Assembly (NCBI GenBank): GCA_045532175.1
Contig: JAZSFK010000053.1
Coordinates: 1-43,272 of the forward strand
Length of the DNA: 43,272 bases
Direction: 5' to 3'
From: Fimenecus sp045532175
GTDB lineage: Bacteria; Bacillota; Clostridia; Oscillospirales; Acutalibacteraceae
The position numbers and the translations under genes are program-made. The notes beneath the pieces were generated by a model. The model had not been told where the DNA came from. It saw only the letters and a program-made list of their open reading frames with translations, and searched no databases. This document shows positions 9,148 to 17,878 of the stretch, in pieces; the stretch's first letter is position 1, and every line of letters starts with the position of its first letter.

Positions 9148-9945
9148 TCACCCCAACATCACGTCCAGAAGCATCATAACTGCGAAGCCGAGGATTATTC
9201 CCATTGTTGCAAAGTACGGTTGCTCACTTTGGTTTTTTTGACATTCAGGTATTAGTTCATGTACTGCGACCAATATCATAGCACCTGCTGCGAAGGATAA
9301 TGCATAGGGCAAAATCGTTTCGACATAAATCACCAACAATGCACCGACTATTCCTGCAATCGGTTCTACCATTCCCGATGCCTGACCGTAAAAGAAACTC
9401 TTTTTTCTTGAATATCCCTCTCGTCTTAACGGAATGGAAACGGCAGCACCCTCGGGAAAATTCTGCAAGCCTATACCCACGGCTACAGAGATTGCCCCCA
9501 TCATACTCTCTGCTGTGTATCCCTCCCGTAACGCACCAAAGGCGACACCAACCGCCAACCCCTCAGGGATGTTATGAAGTGTAATTGAGAGAATCAGCAT
9601 TATAATACGATTGAAGCTTTTGCTGTCTCTTTTTGTATTATTTACCTTTTTCCTTGCAACTGATACAACCTTGTCTGACAGCCATATAAAAACAGCACCA
9701 AATAAAAAGCCAAGTGTTGCAACTACATATGCAGGTATGTTTGAATTTTCTTCTGCTCGTTCTATTGCAGGTTGAAGCAATGACCAGAAGCTTGCCGCAA
9801 TCATTACTCCCGATGCAAAGCCAAGCATAAAATTGAGTATTTTTTGATTAGGCGAAGTGAAAAACACAACACTTGATGCTCCGAGTGCAGTAACAAACCA
9901 CGTACCAAGTGTTGCCAACAGCGCCATTATGACAAATTTCTCCAT
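9148..9945 (-). CDS. ZIP-family divalent metal transporter (GufA/ZupT type)
   Basis: 265-residue membrane protein with about eight hydrophobic segments that imports zinc or related divalent metals in characterised relatives. The metal-site signatures are HNIPEG in the fourth helix and QNFPEG in the fifth, the pattern of the GufA-like subfamily. A short charged loop (KKVNNTKRDSK) precedes the fourth helix, where ZIPs have their variable cytoplasmic loop. It has AGGAGGTG ahead of the ATG and its own promoter, so it is a single-gene unit between the tRNAs and the repeat region. No Zur-type operator is recognised. Actual metal is unknown. Confidence 0.92.
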   Translation of the reverse strand: MEKFVIMALLATLGTWFVTALGASSVVFFTSPNQKILNFMLGFASGVMIAASFWSLLQPAIERAEENSNIPAYVVATLGFLFGAVFIWLSDKVVSVARKKVNNTKRDSKSFNRIIMLILSITLHNIPEGLAVGVAFGALREGYTAESMMGAISVAVGIGLQNFPEGAAVSIPLRREGYSRKKSFFYGQASGMVEPIAGIVGALLVIYVETILPYALSFAAGAMILVAVHELIPECQKNQSEQPYFATMGIILGFAVMMLLDVMLG

Positions 9946-9963
9946 ACAGCACCTCCTGTATTC

Positions 9964-9992
9964 ATTATATTCGTTGTGAATAAAGAGGTGAA
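9964..9992 (-). promoter_or_regulatory. Candidate promoter of the ZIP gene
   Basis: -35 TTCACC (9992-9987), spacer 17, -10 TATAAT (9969-9964), 18 bp upstream of the ATG. The -35 is weak, the -10 is perfect. Confidence 0.55.
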
Positions 9993-10008
9993 AAAACGGT
10001 TATGTAAC

Positions 10009-10420
10009 TTGGAGTTTGTCTGAATGAATGCAAAGTGCAAAATGCAAAGTGCAAAATGTCGGAACTGCGTTGCAAATTATATATTCACCAAATTAGTGCG
10101 TTGTAGGGGAAGGTCTCTGTGCCTTCCCGTTGCTTTTCGATGATTTTTGTGGGTCGTCGGGGACGCCGACCCCTACGAAATTAATGATTTTAATAAATAA
10201 TACAATTCGACAAATTGGGGTTTGCCTGAATGAATGCAAAATGCAAAGTGCAAAGTGCAAAATGTCGGAACTGCGTTGCGATTGTAAACGAAACTAATTT
10301 GGTGTATCGTAGGGGCGATTCATGAATCGCCCGAATAAGTTTATGTTATAACTTTTGAAGCGGGTCATTCGTGAATGACCCCTACAAGGTTAATTCATCA
10401 TTTCAAACAATTCGACAAAT
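10009..10420. repeat. Two imperfect tandem copies of a ~206-bp hairpin-rich element
   Basis: Copy A is 10009-10214 and copy B 10215-10420. Both start TTGGRGTTTG, then carry CTGAATGAAT, four GCAAART heptamers (10030-10057; 10236-10263) and GTCGGAACTGCGTTGC, then a GTAGGGG-led hairpin, a second hairpin ending CCCCTAC, and finally TTCGACAAAT. First hairpin: GGGAAGG/CCTTCCC (10107-10128) in A, GGGCGATT.. palindrome (10313-10332) in B. Second: GGGTCG/CGACCC (10151-10172) in A, GGGTCATTC/GAATGACCC (10362-10381) in B. The arms differ between copies but stay paired. No open reading frame of note. It resembles the REP/BIME class of dispersed bacterial repeats; copy number in the genome cannot be seen here. 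Confidence 0.75.
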
Positions 10421-10444
10421 TCAAATTTGTAAGACAAAATAGCA

Positions 10445-10513
10445 ATGGCGGAAACCCCTCAGTCACCTATCGGTGACAGCTCCCCTTTCAGGGAAGCCGA
10501 GAGACCCCGCCAT
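10445..10513 (-). repeat. Branched hairpin element after clpE
   Basis: An outer stem ATGGCGG (10445-10451) / CCGCCAT (10507-10513) encloses two smaller hairpins: GTCACC/GGTGAC (10462-10467, 10472-10477) and CCC/GGG around 10482-10493. On the minus strand it begins 6 bp after the clpE stop, so it could act as a transcript end or protect the mRNA 3' end, though the following T run is weak. It looks like a separate dispersed repeat family from the 206-bp element. Confidence 0.6.
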
Positions 10514-10519
10514 ATCTTT

Positions 10520-12835
10520 TTATTCAAATGTCACTTGGATATTGTTATCTGTTGATGTTACAAGGATTTTATTGATTACTGTGCCGAGATTATCAATCAT
10601 AAGGGTTGAAACTTTGTCTTCAATATTACGACGAATAACATTTCTCAAATCACGGGCACCGCGAACATTACCGTCCATTTTTGAAACGATTGCTGACGGT
10701 GTATTATCGTCATAAATGAACTCAATTCCCTTATCCTTGAGAACTGTTTTCATTTCGTCCATCATAAGAACAGCAATCTTCTTATAATCTTCTTCGTCGA
10801 GAGGATTGAACACAACAATCTCATCAACACGACCGATAAATTCAGGGCGTAAGAACTCATTAAGTGCTTTAAGAACCTTTTCTTTTGAAATATCCTTTGC
10901 ACTCTTGCCGAATCCCAATGATGTTTCGGCTTTCTGACTACCTGCATTTGATGTCATTATGATAACTGTATTTGCAAAGCTTACTGTTCTGCCGTGAGCA
11001 TCATTTGTTTTGCCTTCATCAAGAATCTGAAGAAGAATATTCATAACATCGGGATGTGCCTTTTCGATTTCATCAAATAGAATGATTGAATATGGCTTTC
11101 TTCTTACCTTTTCTGTAAGCTGACCTGCTTCGTCATAGCCAACGTATCCGGGAGGTGAACCAATCAGACGGGAAACGGAATGTTTCTCCATAAACTCACT
11201 CATATCAAGACGGATAAGTGTTTCGGGAGTGTCAAAAAGCTCCATTGAAAGTTGTTTTACAAGTTCAGTTTTACCAACACCGGTAGGACCTACAAAAATG
11301 AATGATGCAGGTCTTTTTTGAAGTGTCAACTGAATTCTGCTACGCTTGATTGCATTTGCGACAAGAGTTACAGCCTCATCCTGACCGATTACTTTTTCCA
11401 TAAGTCTGTTTTCAAGACCTTTTAATCGGTTTACGTCCCCTTCAACAACCTTTGTTGCGGGAATACCTGTCCAGAGGTTGATAACCTTTGCCAAATCTTC
11501 CTCGGTCACATTGTTATCCTTTGCTTTTTCCTGTAATTCAGGAGCCTTTGCCTCGCAGACAGAAAGTTCACCCTTAGTTTTATATAGTTCTTCATAAACA
11601 GGGTTTAAATCCTCATCCTTTTCAGGATTTGCAATCTTTTCTTCCAACTGCTCAAGCTCTTTTTTGAGAGTTTCTATTTTCTTTTCGTTGATTTCGTTTT
11701 CACTTATTGCTTTATTACGAAGATTTGCGCAAGTACAAGCCTCGTCAAGAAGGTCAATTGCCTTATCGGGTAAAAATCTGTCTGTAATATATCTTTCAGA
11801 AAGCGTTACTGCTTTGTAAACAAGATTATCGCTGATTTGTACACGGTGGAAAAGTTCATAATAGCCTTTAATACCCACAAGCATTCTGAATGTGTCGTCA
11901 ATTGATGGCTCGTCAACCTTAACAGGCTGGAAACGACGTTCAAGAGCAGCATCTTTTTCGATATGCTTACGGTATTCATTGAAGGTTGTTGCACCGATAA
12001 CCTGAATTTCGCCACGGGAAAGTGCAGGCTTCAAGATATTTGCCGCATTCATTGAGCCTTCAGCATCACCTGTACCAACAAGGTTATGAACCTCGTCGAT
12101 AAAGAGAATGATATTCCCCTCACTCTTAACTTCTTCAACAAGTCCCTTGATACGGCTTTCAAACTGACCGCGGAACTGTGTACCTGCCACAAGTGCCGTT
12201 AAATCAAGAAGATGGATTTCCTTATCCATAAGCTTTGCAGGAACATTACCCTCGGCAATTCGCTGTGCAAGTCCCTCTGCAATAGCAGTTTTACCAACAC
12301 CGGGTTCACCGATTAAACAAGGGTTATTCTTTGTTCTTCTGCACAAAATCTGCACAGCACGAGCAATTTCGGTATCACGACCTATAATTCGGTCTAATTT
12401 ACCCTCCCTTGCTCTGCCTGTCAAATCAGTACAGTAAAGAGAAAGCATTTTTCTCTTGTCATTCTTCATGCCCTGCTTTTTCTTTCCTCTTTTGTCGGTC
12501 TTTTTGCCATCACCATTAAGGTCTTTTATGTTTTCTTCAGGAACATCCATTGGCATCATACCCATATTTTGCATAAAAGGGAATGTAGAAGCACCACCCA
12601 ACTCAAAGTCGTCGCCCATACTCTCCATCATCTGCTCCATCTGCTCGGTCATATCGTCAATCTGGTCTTCTGTAATACCCATATTGTCCATCATCTGCTT
12701 GATTGGACCGATATTCATTTCCATAGCGCATTTGATGCAATAGCCCTCATTAGTTGTTTTTTCCCCTTCCATTTTTGTTACAAAAATGACAGCGGGTCTT
12801 TGTTTGCATTTACAGCAAATCATATTTTTGTTCAT
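10520..12835 (-). CDS. clpE: ATP-dependent Clp protease ATPase, ClpE/ClpC type with N-terminal zinc finger
   Basis: HSP100 unfoldase of 771 residues that feeds proteins to ClpP. The N-terminus is a zinc finger (C7/C10 and C33/C36) as in ClpE, not a ClpN repeat domain. Then comes a methionine-rich acidic linker (residues 38-97, about 15 Met), AAA+ domain 1 (Walker A GEPGVGKT 176-183, Walker B FIDEVH), a coiled-coil insert (385-435), and AAA+ domain 2 (Walker A GPTGVGKT 516-523, FDEIEKAHPD). LGF at 640-642 lies where the ClpP-docking loop is in ClpC/ClpE, so it should couple to ClpP. It is the last gene of the ruvC-led run, 24 bp after pgsA. No CtsR box is seen. The ClpE name rests on the zinc finger; ClpC-like is the alternative. 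Confidence 0.88.
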   Translation of the reverse strand: MNKNMICCKCKQRPAVIFVTKMEGEKTTNEGYCIKCAMEMNIGPIKQMMDNMGITEDQIDDMTEQMEQMMESMGDDFELGGASTFPFMQNMGMMPMDVPEENIKDLNGDGKKTDKRGKKKQGMKNDKRKMLSLYCTDLTGRAREGKLDRIIGRDTEIARAVQILCRRTKNNPCLIGEPGVGKTAIAEGLAQRIAEGNVPAKLMDKEIHLLDLTALVAGTQFRGQFESRIKGLVEEVKSEGNIILFIDEVHNLVGTGDAEGSMNAANILKPALSRGEIQVIGATTFNEYRKHIEKDAALERRFQPVKVDEPSIDDTFRMLVGIKGYYELFHRVQISDNLVYKAVTLSERYITDRFLPDKAIDLLDEACTCANLRNKAISENEINEKKIETLKKELEQLEEKIANPEKDEDLNPVYEELYKTKGELSVCEAKAPELQEKAKDNNVTEEDLAKVINLWTGIPATKVVEGDVNRLKGLENRLMEKVIGQDEAVTLVANAIKRSRIQLTLQKRPASFIFVGPTGVGKTELVKQLSMELFDTPETLIRLDMSEFMEKHSVSRLIGSPPGYVGYDEAGQLTEKVRRKPYSIILFDEIEKAHPDVMNILLQILDEGKTNDAHGRTVSFANTVIIMTSNAGSQKAETSLGFGKSAKDISKEKVLKALNEFLRPEFIGRVDEIVVFNPLDEEDYKKIAVLMMDEMKTVLKDKGIEFIYDDNTPSAIVSKMDGNVRGARDLRNVIRRNIEDKVSTLMIDNLGTVINKILVTSTDNNIQVTFE

Positions 12836-12859
12836 TATGTGTCCTCTTTTTGTTTGGTT

Positions 12860-13513
12860 TTATTTCGTTTTCTTTGTATTTTCAATAATCTGTTTGATTG
12901 CACCCGGCAAATAGCTGAAGAATGCAAGGAATGTAAGAATAACAGCTATTATTACAAGTACAAACATAAGTGGTTCCGGAATTGTGTACTGCGGATAATA
13001 AGCACTGATTGCACCGATTTCAGGTCCGAATCCGATAATTACAACCATTACTGCATAGAAAGCGAAGGTTGCAAGTTTTCCCCAGATTTCTGCTGCAACA
13101 GGACGTGTTCCCAATGCTATAAGTATTCCTGCACCCAAAATCATAATAACGTCTTTTATAATGAAAAGTAAGAATACCCAAGCAAATGCCTGCATTGATT
13201 CGCTTTGTGCTTCCTTAAACTTCAGGAAAAGAACAATGGCAAGAGCAAAAATTGTAAGTTTATCTGCAACCGGGTCAAGCATTTTGCCAAGTGCTGATAC
13301 CTGATTGAATTTTCTTGCGATTTTTCCGTCAACTGCATCGGAAACTCCTGAAATAAAAATCACAAATACTGCCCACCAGATGTAATTATTATAATAAAGC
13401 ACCGCGATTACAGGAATTAACAAAATTCTTATTACCGAAATAAGATTGGGGATTGTAAGACATCCGTCAAATATTTCGTGGAGATTTTCTTTTAAAGTCT
13501 TTTTTTCGCTCAT
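12860..13513 (-). CDS. pgsA: CDP-diacylglycerol--glycerol-3-phosphate 3-phosphatidyltransferase
   Basis: 217-residue membrane enzyme that makes phosphatidylglycerol phosphate, the first committed step to phosphatidylglycerol and cardiolipin. The CDP-alcohol phosphotransferase signature is complete: D59, D62-G63, A66-R67, G76, D80 and D84 in SDAVDGKIARKFN and the next residues. Several hydrophobic helices follow. Compared with short family members, the middle has longer soluble stretches (EAQSESMQ), which is within the normal range. Ribosome binding site AAGGAG. It lies between cvpA (17 bp) and clpE (24 bp) in the operon. A different CDP-alcohol acceptor is possible but less likely. Confidence 0.9.
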   Translation of the reverse strand: MSEKKTLKENLHEIFDGCLTIPNLISVIRILLIPVIAVLYYNNYIWWAVFVIFISGVSDAVDGKIARKFNQVSALGKMLDPVADKLTIFALAIVLFLKFKEAQSESMQAFAWVFLLFIIKDVIMILGAGILIALGTRPVAAEIWGKLATFAFYAVMVVIIGFGPEIGAISAYYPQYTIPEPLMFVLVIIAVILTFLAFFSYLPGAIKQIIENTKKTK

Positions 13514-13530
13514 TTTTCCCTACTCCTTAT

Positions 13531-14241
13531 TTAAAAACTGTCTTTTAAAGATTTAATAAATGGGTTAATCTCATCAAGAGCATTTATTACAAGTGAATCA
13601 TTAACGGCATCGGCAATTTCGTTGTCCCCTGATGAAAATACCACCGTCAAAACTGTGCAGATAAAAATCACGACCACAATACCCTTACAAGCACCAAGGA
13701 TTGCACCGAGAATTTTGTTTGCAGAACCGATAACAGGTAATTTGAATACACCTGAAATCAGTCTTGCCAACACCTTTAAGATAATCTGCAACACTACTGC
13801 AAGAATCAGGAATGAAACAACTGTCAATGCACCAATTGCAATTGGTTGGGCAATATTTTCAACCAACTCCGTTGCAAGATTTTCATTTGAAAGGTCTTCC
13901 TTTGCCAAATCACGCTTAATGTCGTTTACACTGATTCCAAAGGATTCTGCAAAAATTACCATATAATCAGGAATGGCATCAAGAAGCTGCTCAGCCTGTT
14001 CGCCTGTTTCTTCAAGGGAGAAATTCTCGTCAATTTTTTCCTCAACGGACTCCACAAGCTGTTTCTCGACAAAGCCGTCATAGGCTGCTTCAGCAACCAC
14101 AGGACTTAAGCTGTATGCCAATACAAAGGATATGATAACTGCAAGGAATTCTAAAAGTGAAAGCATAAAGCCTTTTTTCATAGCAGTATATACAAATAAT
14201 GCAAAAACTGCAACTAATATAATATCGATAACTAAAAACAT
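13531..14241 (-). CDS. CvpA family membrane protein
   Basis: 236 residues. The N-terminus (DIILVAVFALFVYTAMKKG, then LLEFLAVIISFVLAYSL) has the two closely spaced helices of the CvpA/YshB family, followed by an acidic soluble stretch (residues 55-115) and two more hydrophobic segments with the glycine-rich IGSANKILGAILGACKG turn typical of the family. E. coli CvpA is linked to colicin V export and envelope stress; the role in Clostridia is unknown. It is 13 bp from the DUF5711 gene and 17 bp from pgsA, so it is co-transcribed with envelope genes. Confidence 0.85.
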   Translation of the reverse strand: MFLVIDIILVAVFALFVYTAMKKGFMLSLLEFLAVIISFVLAYSLSPVVAEAAYDGFVEKQLVESVEEKIDENFSLEETGEQAEQLLDAIPDYMVIFAESFGISVNDIKRDLAKEDLSNENLATELVENIAQPIAIGALTVVSFLILAVVLQIILKVLARLISGVFKLPVIGSANKILGAILGACKGIVVVIFICTVLTVVFSSGDNEIADAVNDSLVINALDEINPFIKSLKDSF

Positions 14242-14254
14242 AGTTTCACCTCAA

Positions 14255-15454
14255 TTATTTTTTCTTATTATCTCCAACCGATGAAAACTGCTCGATTGTA
14301 TCCGCTGAATAAACATAAGTTTTTCTGCCTGAAACCATTACTTCCTCGGCATCAGCATCCACGTCAGCAGAGCCTTTCAACTCTCCTTTCATATTATAAA
14401 TCTGAACATTTTTATCTGTAAGCACTGCAACATATTTACCGTCTGTGGAAACAGATTTGACAAATCCGTCTATTTCCCTTGTAAACAAAGCAGCACCTGT
14501 TTTGTCATACACATTAATAATCTTTTGGGTTGTACTTGAGTATTTAGAAAGCACCAAAACGGCTGTATTGTTGTCTGAAATATGAATCTTATACGGTGTA
14601 TTGACAGAAACATCAATTTTTCTTTCAACACCATCCTCATTTATAACAGAACACATATTGTTTCCTAAGACAAAAAGTGTTTCGTTTGACAAAAATCTTA
14701 CTGATGAAACTGCACTGTCAGGATAATCAAATGTCACTTTAGGACTACTGCTCTTTTTATCAAAGATATAAACCTTTGAGTAAACAGAACCGTTACTCAC
14801 GCCTAAAACTGAAACCGCAAAAAGTTTACCGTTATCCGAAACATCACAGGAAATAATGTTTTCCTGTGCGCATTTCCATACAAAGACTTCTTTTTCTTTG
14901 TTATTGTAAACAGTCAGCATACTTTGTGCATCCTCTGCACGTGAAGCAATAGCAACCGTACCGTTCTTGCCCATTGCACCTGTAAGTATCATATATGAAA
15001 GTTGCTTTTCATAAATAACCCTTGTTTTTGACTGAACACGGAATTTTGTTCCGCCTTCGTCGTAGAGAAGGACTCTGCCACTGTTACTGCTTATTACAGG
15101 GTGGTCATAAGTATGGGTAATGCTTGAAAGCTCTTTTGCAGTAGAGTCAAGAACCTTAACGCTGTCATCATAAACAAGCACCAGGTCAGAGTTGGTTATA
15201 TCGCCGTCATCTATTGTTATTCCGTTCAGCTGATACGGATAACCGTCACCCGAACCAAGTCCTGCAAAAAACGTTGAAATAGAGTCAATCACCGTTGAAA
15301 AGGTTACTCCTCCGAATTGTGCCGCCGCCAAGGTTACAAGCAAAAGCACCACGATTATAATTGAAGCTAACTTTAAGTGCTTGACATTTTTTGCACTGAT
15401 TGTGAATTTCTTTTTTTGCTTTTTAATATTTGTTTTTGTTCTCTTTTCAGCCAC
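14255..15454 (-). CDS. DUF5711-like membrane-anchored propeller protein
   Basis: About 399 residues. A basic N-terminus is followed by one membrane anchor (LASIIIVVLLLVTLAAAQF), then an extracellular region made of repeated beta-rich units such as DLVLVYDDSVKVLDSTAKEL, VRFLSNETLFVLGNN and VSTDGKYVAVLTDKNVQIYN, which read like blades of a WD40/PQQ-type propeller. This matches the clostridial DUF5711 family; function unknown. Three in-frame GTG starts exist (15466, 15463, 15454). I prefer 15454 because GGTGA lies 5 bases ahead of it, as in other genes here. The gene follows truA closely and precedes cvpA. Confidence 0.75.
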   Translation of the reverse strand: MAEKRTKTNIKKQKKKFTISAKNVKHLKLASIIIVVLLLVTLAAAQFGGVTFSTVIDSISTFFAGLGSGDGYPYQLNGITIDDGDITNSDLVLVYDDSVKVLDSTAKELSSITHTYDHPVISSNSGRVLLYDEGGTKFRVQSKTRVIYEKQLSYMILTGAMGKNGTVAIASRAEDAQSMLTVYNNKEKEVFVWKCAQENIISCDVSDNGKLFAVSVLGVSNGSVYSKVYIFDKKSSSPKVTFDYPDSAVSSVRFLSNETLFVLGNNMCSVINEDGVERKIDVSVNTPYKIHISDNNTAVLVLSKYSSTTQKIINVYDKTGAALFTREIDGFVKSVSTDGKYVAVLTDKNVQIYNMKGELKGSADVDADAEEVMVSGRKTYVYSADTIEQFSSVGDNKKK

Positions 15455-15469
15455 CCAAATCACCACACA

Positions 15470-16204
15470 TCAATAAAAAACTTTGTTAAGATATAAGCCC
15501 TGTGCCTCGGCAGTAATTCCTGCACTTGCACGGTCACGGCTTTCAATAATTCTTGGGATACTACCCTTTTCGATTTTTCCCTTTTGAATATCAAGGAGAG
15601 TTCCCACAATAATTCGTACCATATTATAAAGGAATCCGTTACCGCTGACACGAATTTCCACAATATCACCGTTTCGGGTTACCTTACAATCATATATTTC
15701 TCTTGTTTTGTCCGATACTTCGCTTCCGACACTGCAAAATGCTGAAAAATCGTGAATTCCTATAAAATCCTTCGCTTCATTATCAAGCATTTCAGCATCA
15801 AGCTCATAGGGATAAAACATAGCTTTATTTTCATAAAAAGGATTACGGTGTTTGCCGTTATATATTAAATAAACATACTCCTTGCCCTTGCAATCATATC
15901 TTGCGTGGAACTCATAATCCACTTCCTCACACCCATAGACTGAAATTTCAGGCGGAAGATAAAAATTAAGTGCATCGGGAATTTTTTCACTTGGGACATT
16001 ACACTCTGTTCTCACATTACAACAGAACATATTTGCGTGAACACCTGCATCAGTACGGCTGCACCCTATTATATTTTCATCTTTTCCGCTTAATTTCTTT
16101 AAAGCGGTGCAAAGCTCCTCCTGAACAGTATTTCCGTTAGGTTGTATCTGCCAACCGTGAAAGGAAGTACCGTTATACCGCAAGGTTAAAAGTAAATTCC
16201 GCAT
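15470..16204 (-). CDS. truA: tRNA pseudouridine(38-40) synthase
   Basis: Isomerises uridines 38-40 in the tRNA anticodon arm. 244 residues with the catalytic aspartate D52 in GCSRTDAGVHA, the family hallmark, and the later motif GNGFLYNMVRIIVGTL. The ATG at 16204 follows GGTGAG at good spacing; an in-frame GTG at 16216 overlaps that site. It starts within the end of ecfT (32-bp overlap). The order ecfA1-ecfA2-ecfT-truA is well known in Firmicutes. Confidence 0.96.
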   Translation of the reverse strand: MRNLLLTLRYNGTSFHGWQIQPNGNTVQEELCTALKKLSGKDENIIGCSRTDAGVHANMFCCNVRTECNVPSEKIPDALNFYLPPEISVYGCEEVDYEFHARYDCKGKEYVYLIYNGKHRNPFYENKAMFYPYELDAEMLDNEAKDFIGIHDFSAFCSVGSEVSDKTREIYDCKVTRNGDIVEIRVSGNGFLYNMVRIIVGTLLDIQKGKIEKGSIPRIIESRDRASAGITAEAQGLYLNKVFY

Positions 16205-17015
16205 TATACTCACCACAGAAAATGTTAAGCACTATAATTCCGGCGATTAAAAATGCCATTACAAGAAGTGTCATATAATCTCTTAAGGAAAATTTAAGTG
16301 CATTCATTGTAGTTTTTCCGACACCGCCATTGTAACAACGGCAGGTCATTGCGTTTGCCAATTCATAGGCACGTCTTATCGAATTGAAAAGCAAAGGGAT
16401 GAACAAAGGAATAAGAGCCTTTGCCCTTTTCATAAGGTTGCCCTGGTCAAAGGATGCACCCCTTGACTTTTGTGCACTCATAATCTTATCAACCTCCTCA
16501 ATAAGAGTAGGAATAAAACGAAGTGCGATTGTCATAATCATCGTTACTGTATGAAAATCAATGCCCAGTTTTTTTAGCGGAGCAAACACACGGTCAAGAC
16601 CGTTTGTAAGTGCCGTCGGGGATGTTGTATAGGTAAGCATTGTACTCATTACAATAAGTAATGAAATACGGAGAGCCATAAACACCGCTGTTAAAATGCC
16701 ACCACTTGTGATTTTAATTTTCCATACAGCAATCAAAACTACACCCGTTTCAACATAGGCAATTTGAAGTATTGATGTAATTACAATAATCAAAAGAATT
16801 GGTTTTAGTCCCTTGATAACGGTTTTAACAGGGATTTTTGATAAACCGATTACAACTGCTGAAATAAGCAAACAGAAGAAAAGGGATATAAAGTTGTTTG
16901 CCAAAAATACCGTCACAATAAAAACAACTGTAAACAACAATTTTGTTCGGGGGTCAAGTCGGTGAATTACCGAGTTAAACGGGAAATACTGACCGATTGT
17001 GATATCCTTAATCAA
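16173..17015 (-). CDS. ecfT: ECF transporter transmembrane subunit EcfT
   Basis: Membrane subunit of the energy-coupling factor vitamin transporter, 280 residues with about six hydrophobic segments. The coupling-helix motif region reads AQKSRGASFDQGN near residue 190 (canonical AxxxRG), and the second ARG-type segment AYELANAMTCRCYNGG is near 215-230. It overlaps ecfA2 by 4 bp and truA by 32 bp, so its synthesis is probably coupled to both. It should assemble with EcfA1 and EcfA2 and swap between substrate-binding S proteins; none is encoded in this window, as usual for group II ECF systems. Confidence 0.95.
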   Translation of the reverse strand: MIKDITIGQYFPFNSVIHRLDPRTKLLFTVVFIVTVFLANNFISLFFCLLISAVVIGLSKIPVKTVIKGLKPILLIIVITSILQIAYVETGVVLIAVWKIKITSGGILTAVFMALRISLLIVMSTMLTYTTSPTALTNGLDRVFAPLKKLGIDFHTVTMIMTIALRFIPTLIEEVDKIMSAQKSRGASFDQGNLMKRAKALIPLFIPLLFNSIRRAYELANAMTCRCYNGGVGKTTMNALKFSLRDYMTLLVMAFLIAGIIVLNIFCGEYNAEFTFNLAV

Positions 17016-17875
17016 GAAATCCCCCTCCCCTCAAAAAGTCTTTTGAGTTCAAGGTAGCCTTGCTCAACTGTATATACTTTTTCGCTTACAGGATAACCTT
17101 TTTCACGAAGCTTTATGAAAATTTCGGTTATCTGTGGCACGGAAAGTCCGATTTCACGAAGTCGGGATGCCTTTTCAAAAACCTCATCAACCGTACCTGA
17201 CATTTCAACCTTTGAACTGTTCATCACAATAACTTTTGTGGCAAATCGTGCAACATCATCCATACTGTGAGAAACAATTATAACTGTTTTTCCCGTCTGC
17301 TCACGATAATTTTTTATGAGGTCGAGAATTTGTTCGCGTCCCATGGGGTCAAGTCCGCTTGTCGGCTCGTCCAGAATGAGAATTTCAGGCTCCATTGAGA
17401 TTACACCTGCAATTGCAACTCGTCTTTTCTCGCCACCTGACAAATCAAACGGTGACTTAGAAAGCATATCATCGGGAATACCAACATATTTTGCGGCATT
17501 TCGAACTCTCTCATCAATCTCTGCCTTTGAAAGTCCCATATTAGTAGGGCCAAAAGCAATATCCTTATAGACGGTTTCTTCAAAAAGCTGATATTCGGGA
17601 TATTGGAAGCAAAGTCCAACACGAAAACGTGTATCAAAAAGGGTTGATTTTGACTGATGAATATCCTTTCCGTCAAGGAAAATTCTGCCGTCAGTCGGCT
17701 TTAAAAGTCCGTTAAGATGCTGAACAAGAGTGCTTTTTCCCGAACCTGTATGCCCGATAATGGCAACAAATTCGCCCTTCTCAATATCTATGCTCACATT
17801 GTCAAGTGCAGTAATTCTAAAAGGAGTACCCTCACCGTAGACATATATTAAATTTTGCGTTTCAAGGTGGGACAT
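17012..17875 (-). CDS. ecfA2: ECF transporter ATPase EcfA2
   Basis: ABC ATPase, 287 residues. Walker A GHTGSGKS near residues 42-49, Q-loop FQYPEYQLFEETV, signature DLSGGEKRR, Walker B ILILDEPTSG, and the switch histidine in VSHSMDD. The FQYPEYQLFE Q-loop form and the C-terminal REKGYPVSE extension are typical of EcfA2 (CbiO-like). It pairs with EcfA1 encoded 3 bp upstream and is coupled to ecfT by an ATGA overlap. Confidence 0.95.
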   Translation of the reverse strand: MSHLETQNLIYVYGEGTPFRITALDNVSIDIEKGEFVAIIGHTGSGKSTLVQHLNGLLKPTDGRIFLDGKDIHQSKSTLFDTRFRVGLCFQYPEYQLFEETVYKDIAFGPTNMGLSKAEIDERVRNAAKYVGIPDDMLSKSPFDLSGGEKRRVAIAGVISMEPEILILDEPTSGLDPMGREQILDLIKNYREQTGKTVIIVSHSMDDVARFATKVIVMNSSKVEMSGTVDEVFEKASRLREIGLSVPQITEIFIKLREKGYPVSEKVYTVEQGYLELKRLFEGRGIS

Positions 17876-17878
17876 ATC

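Noticed and set aside
10009..10420. CRISPR array
   Set aside because: Only two repeats of about 206 bp with diverged interiors, no short direct repeats separated by unique spacers and no cas genes.
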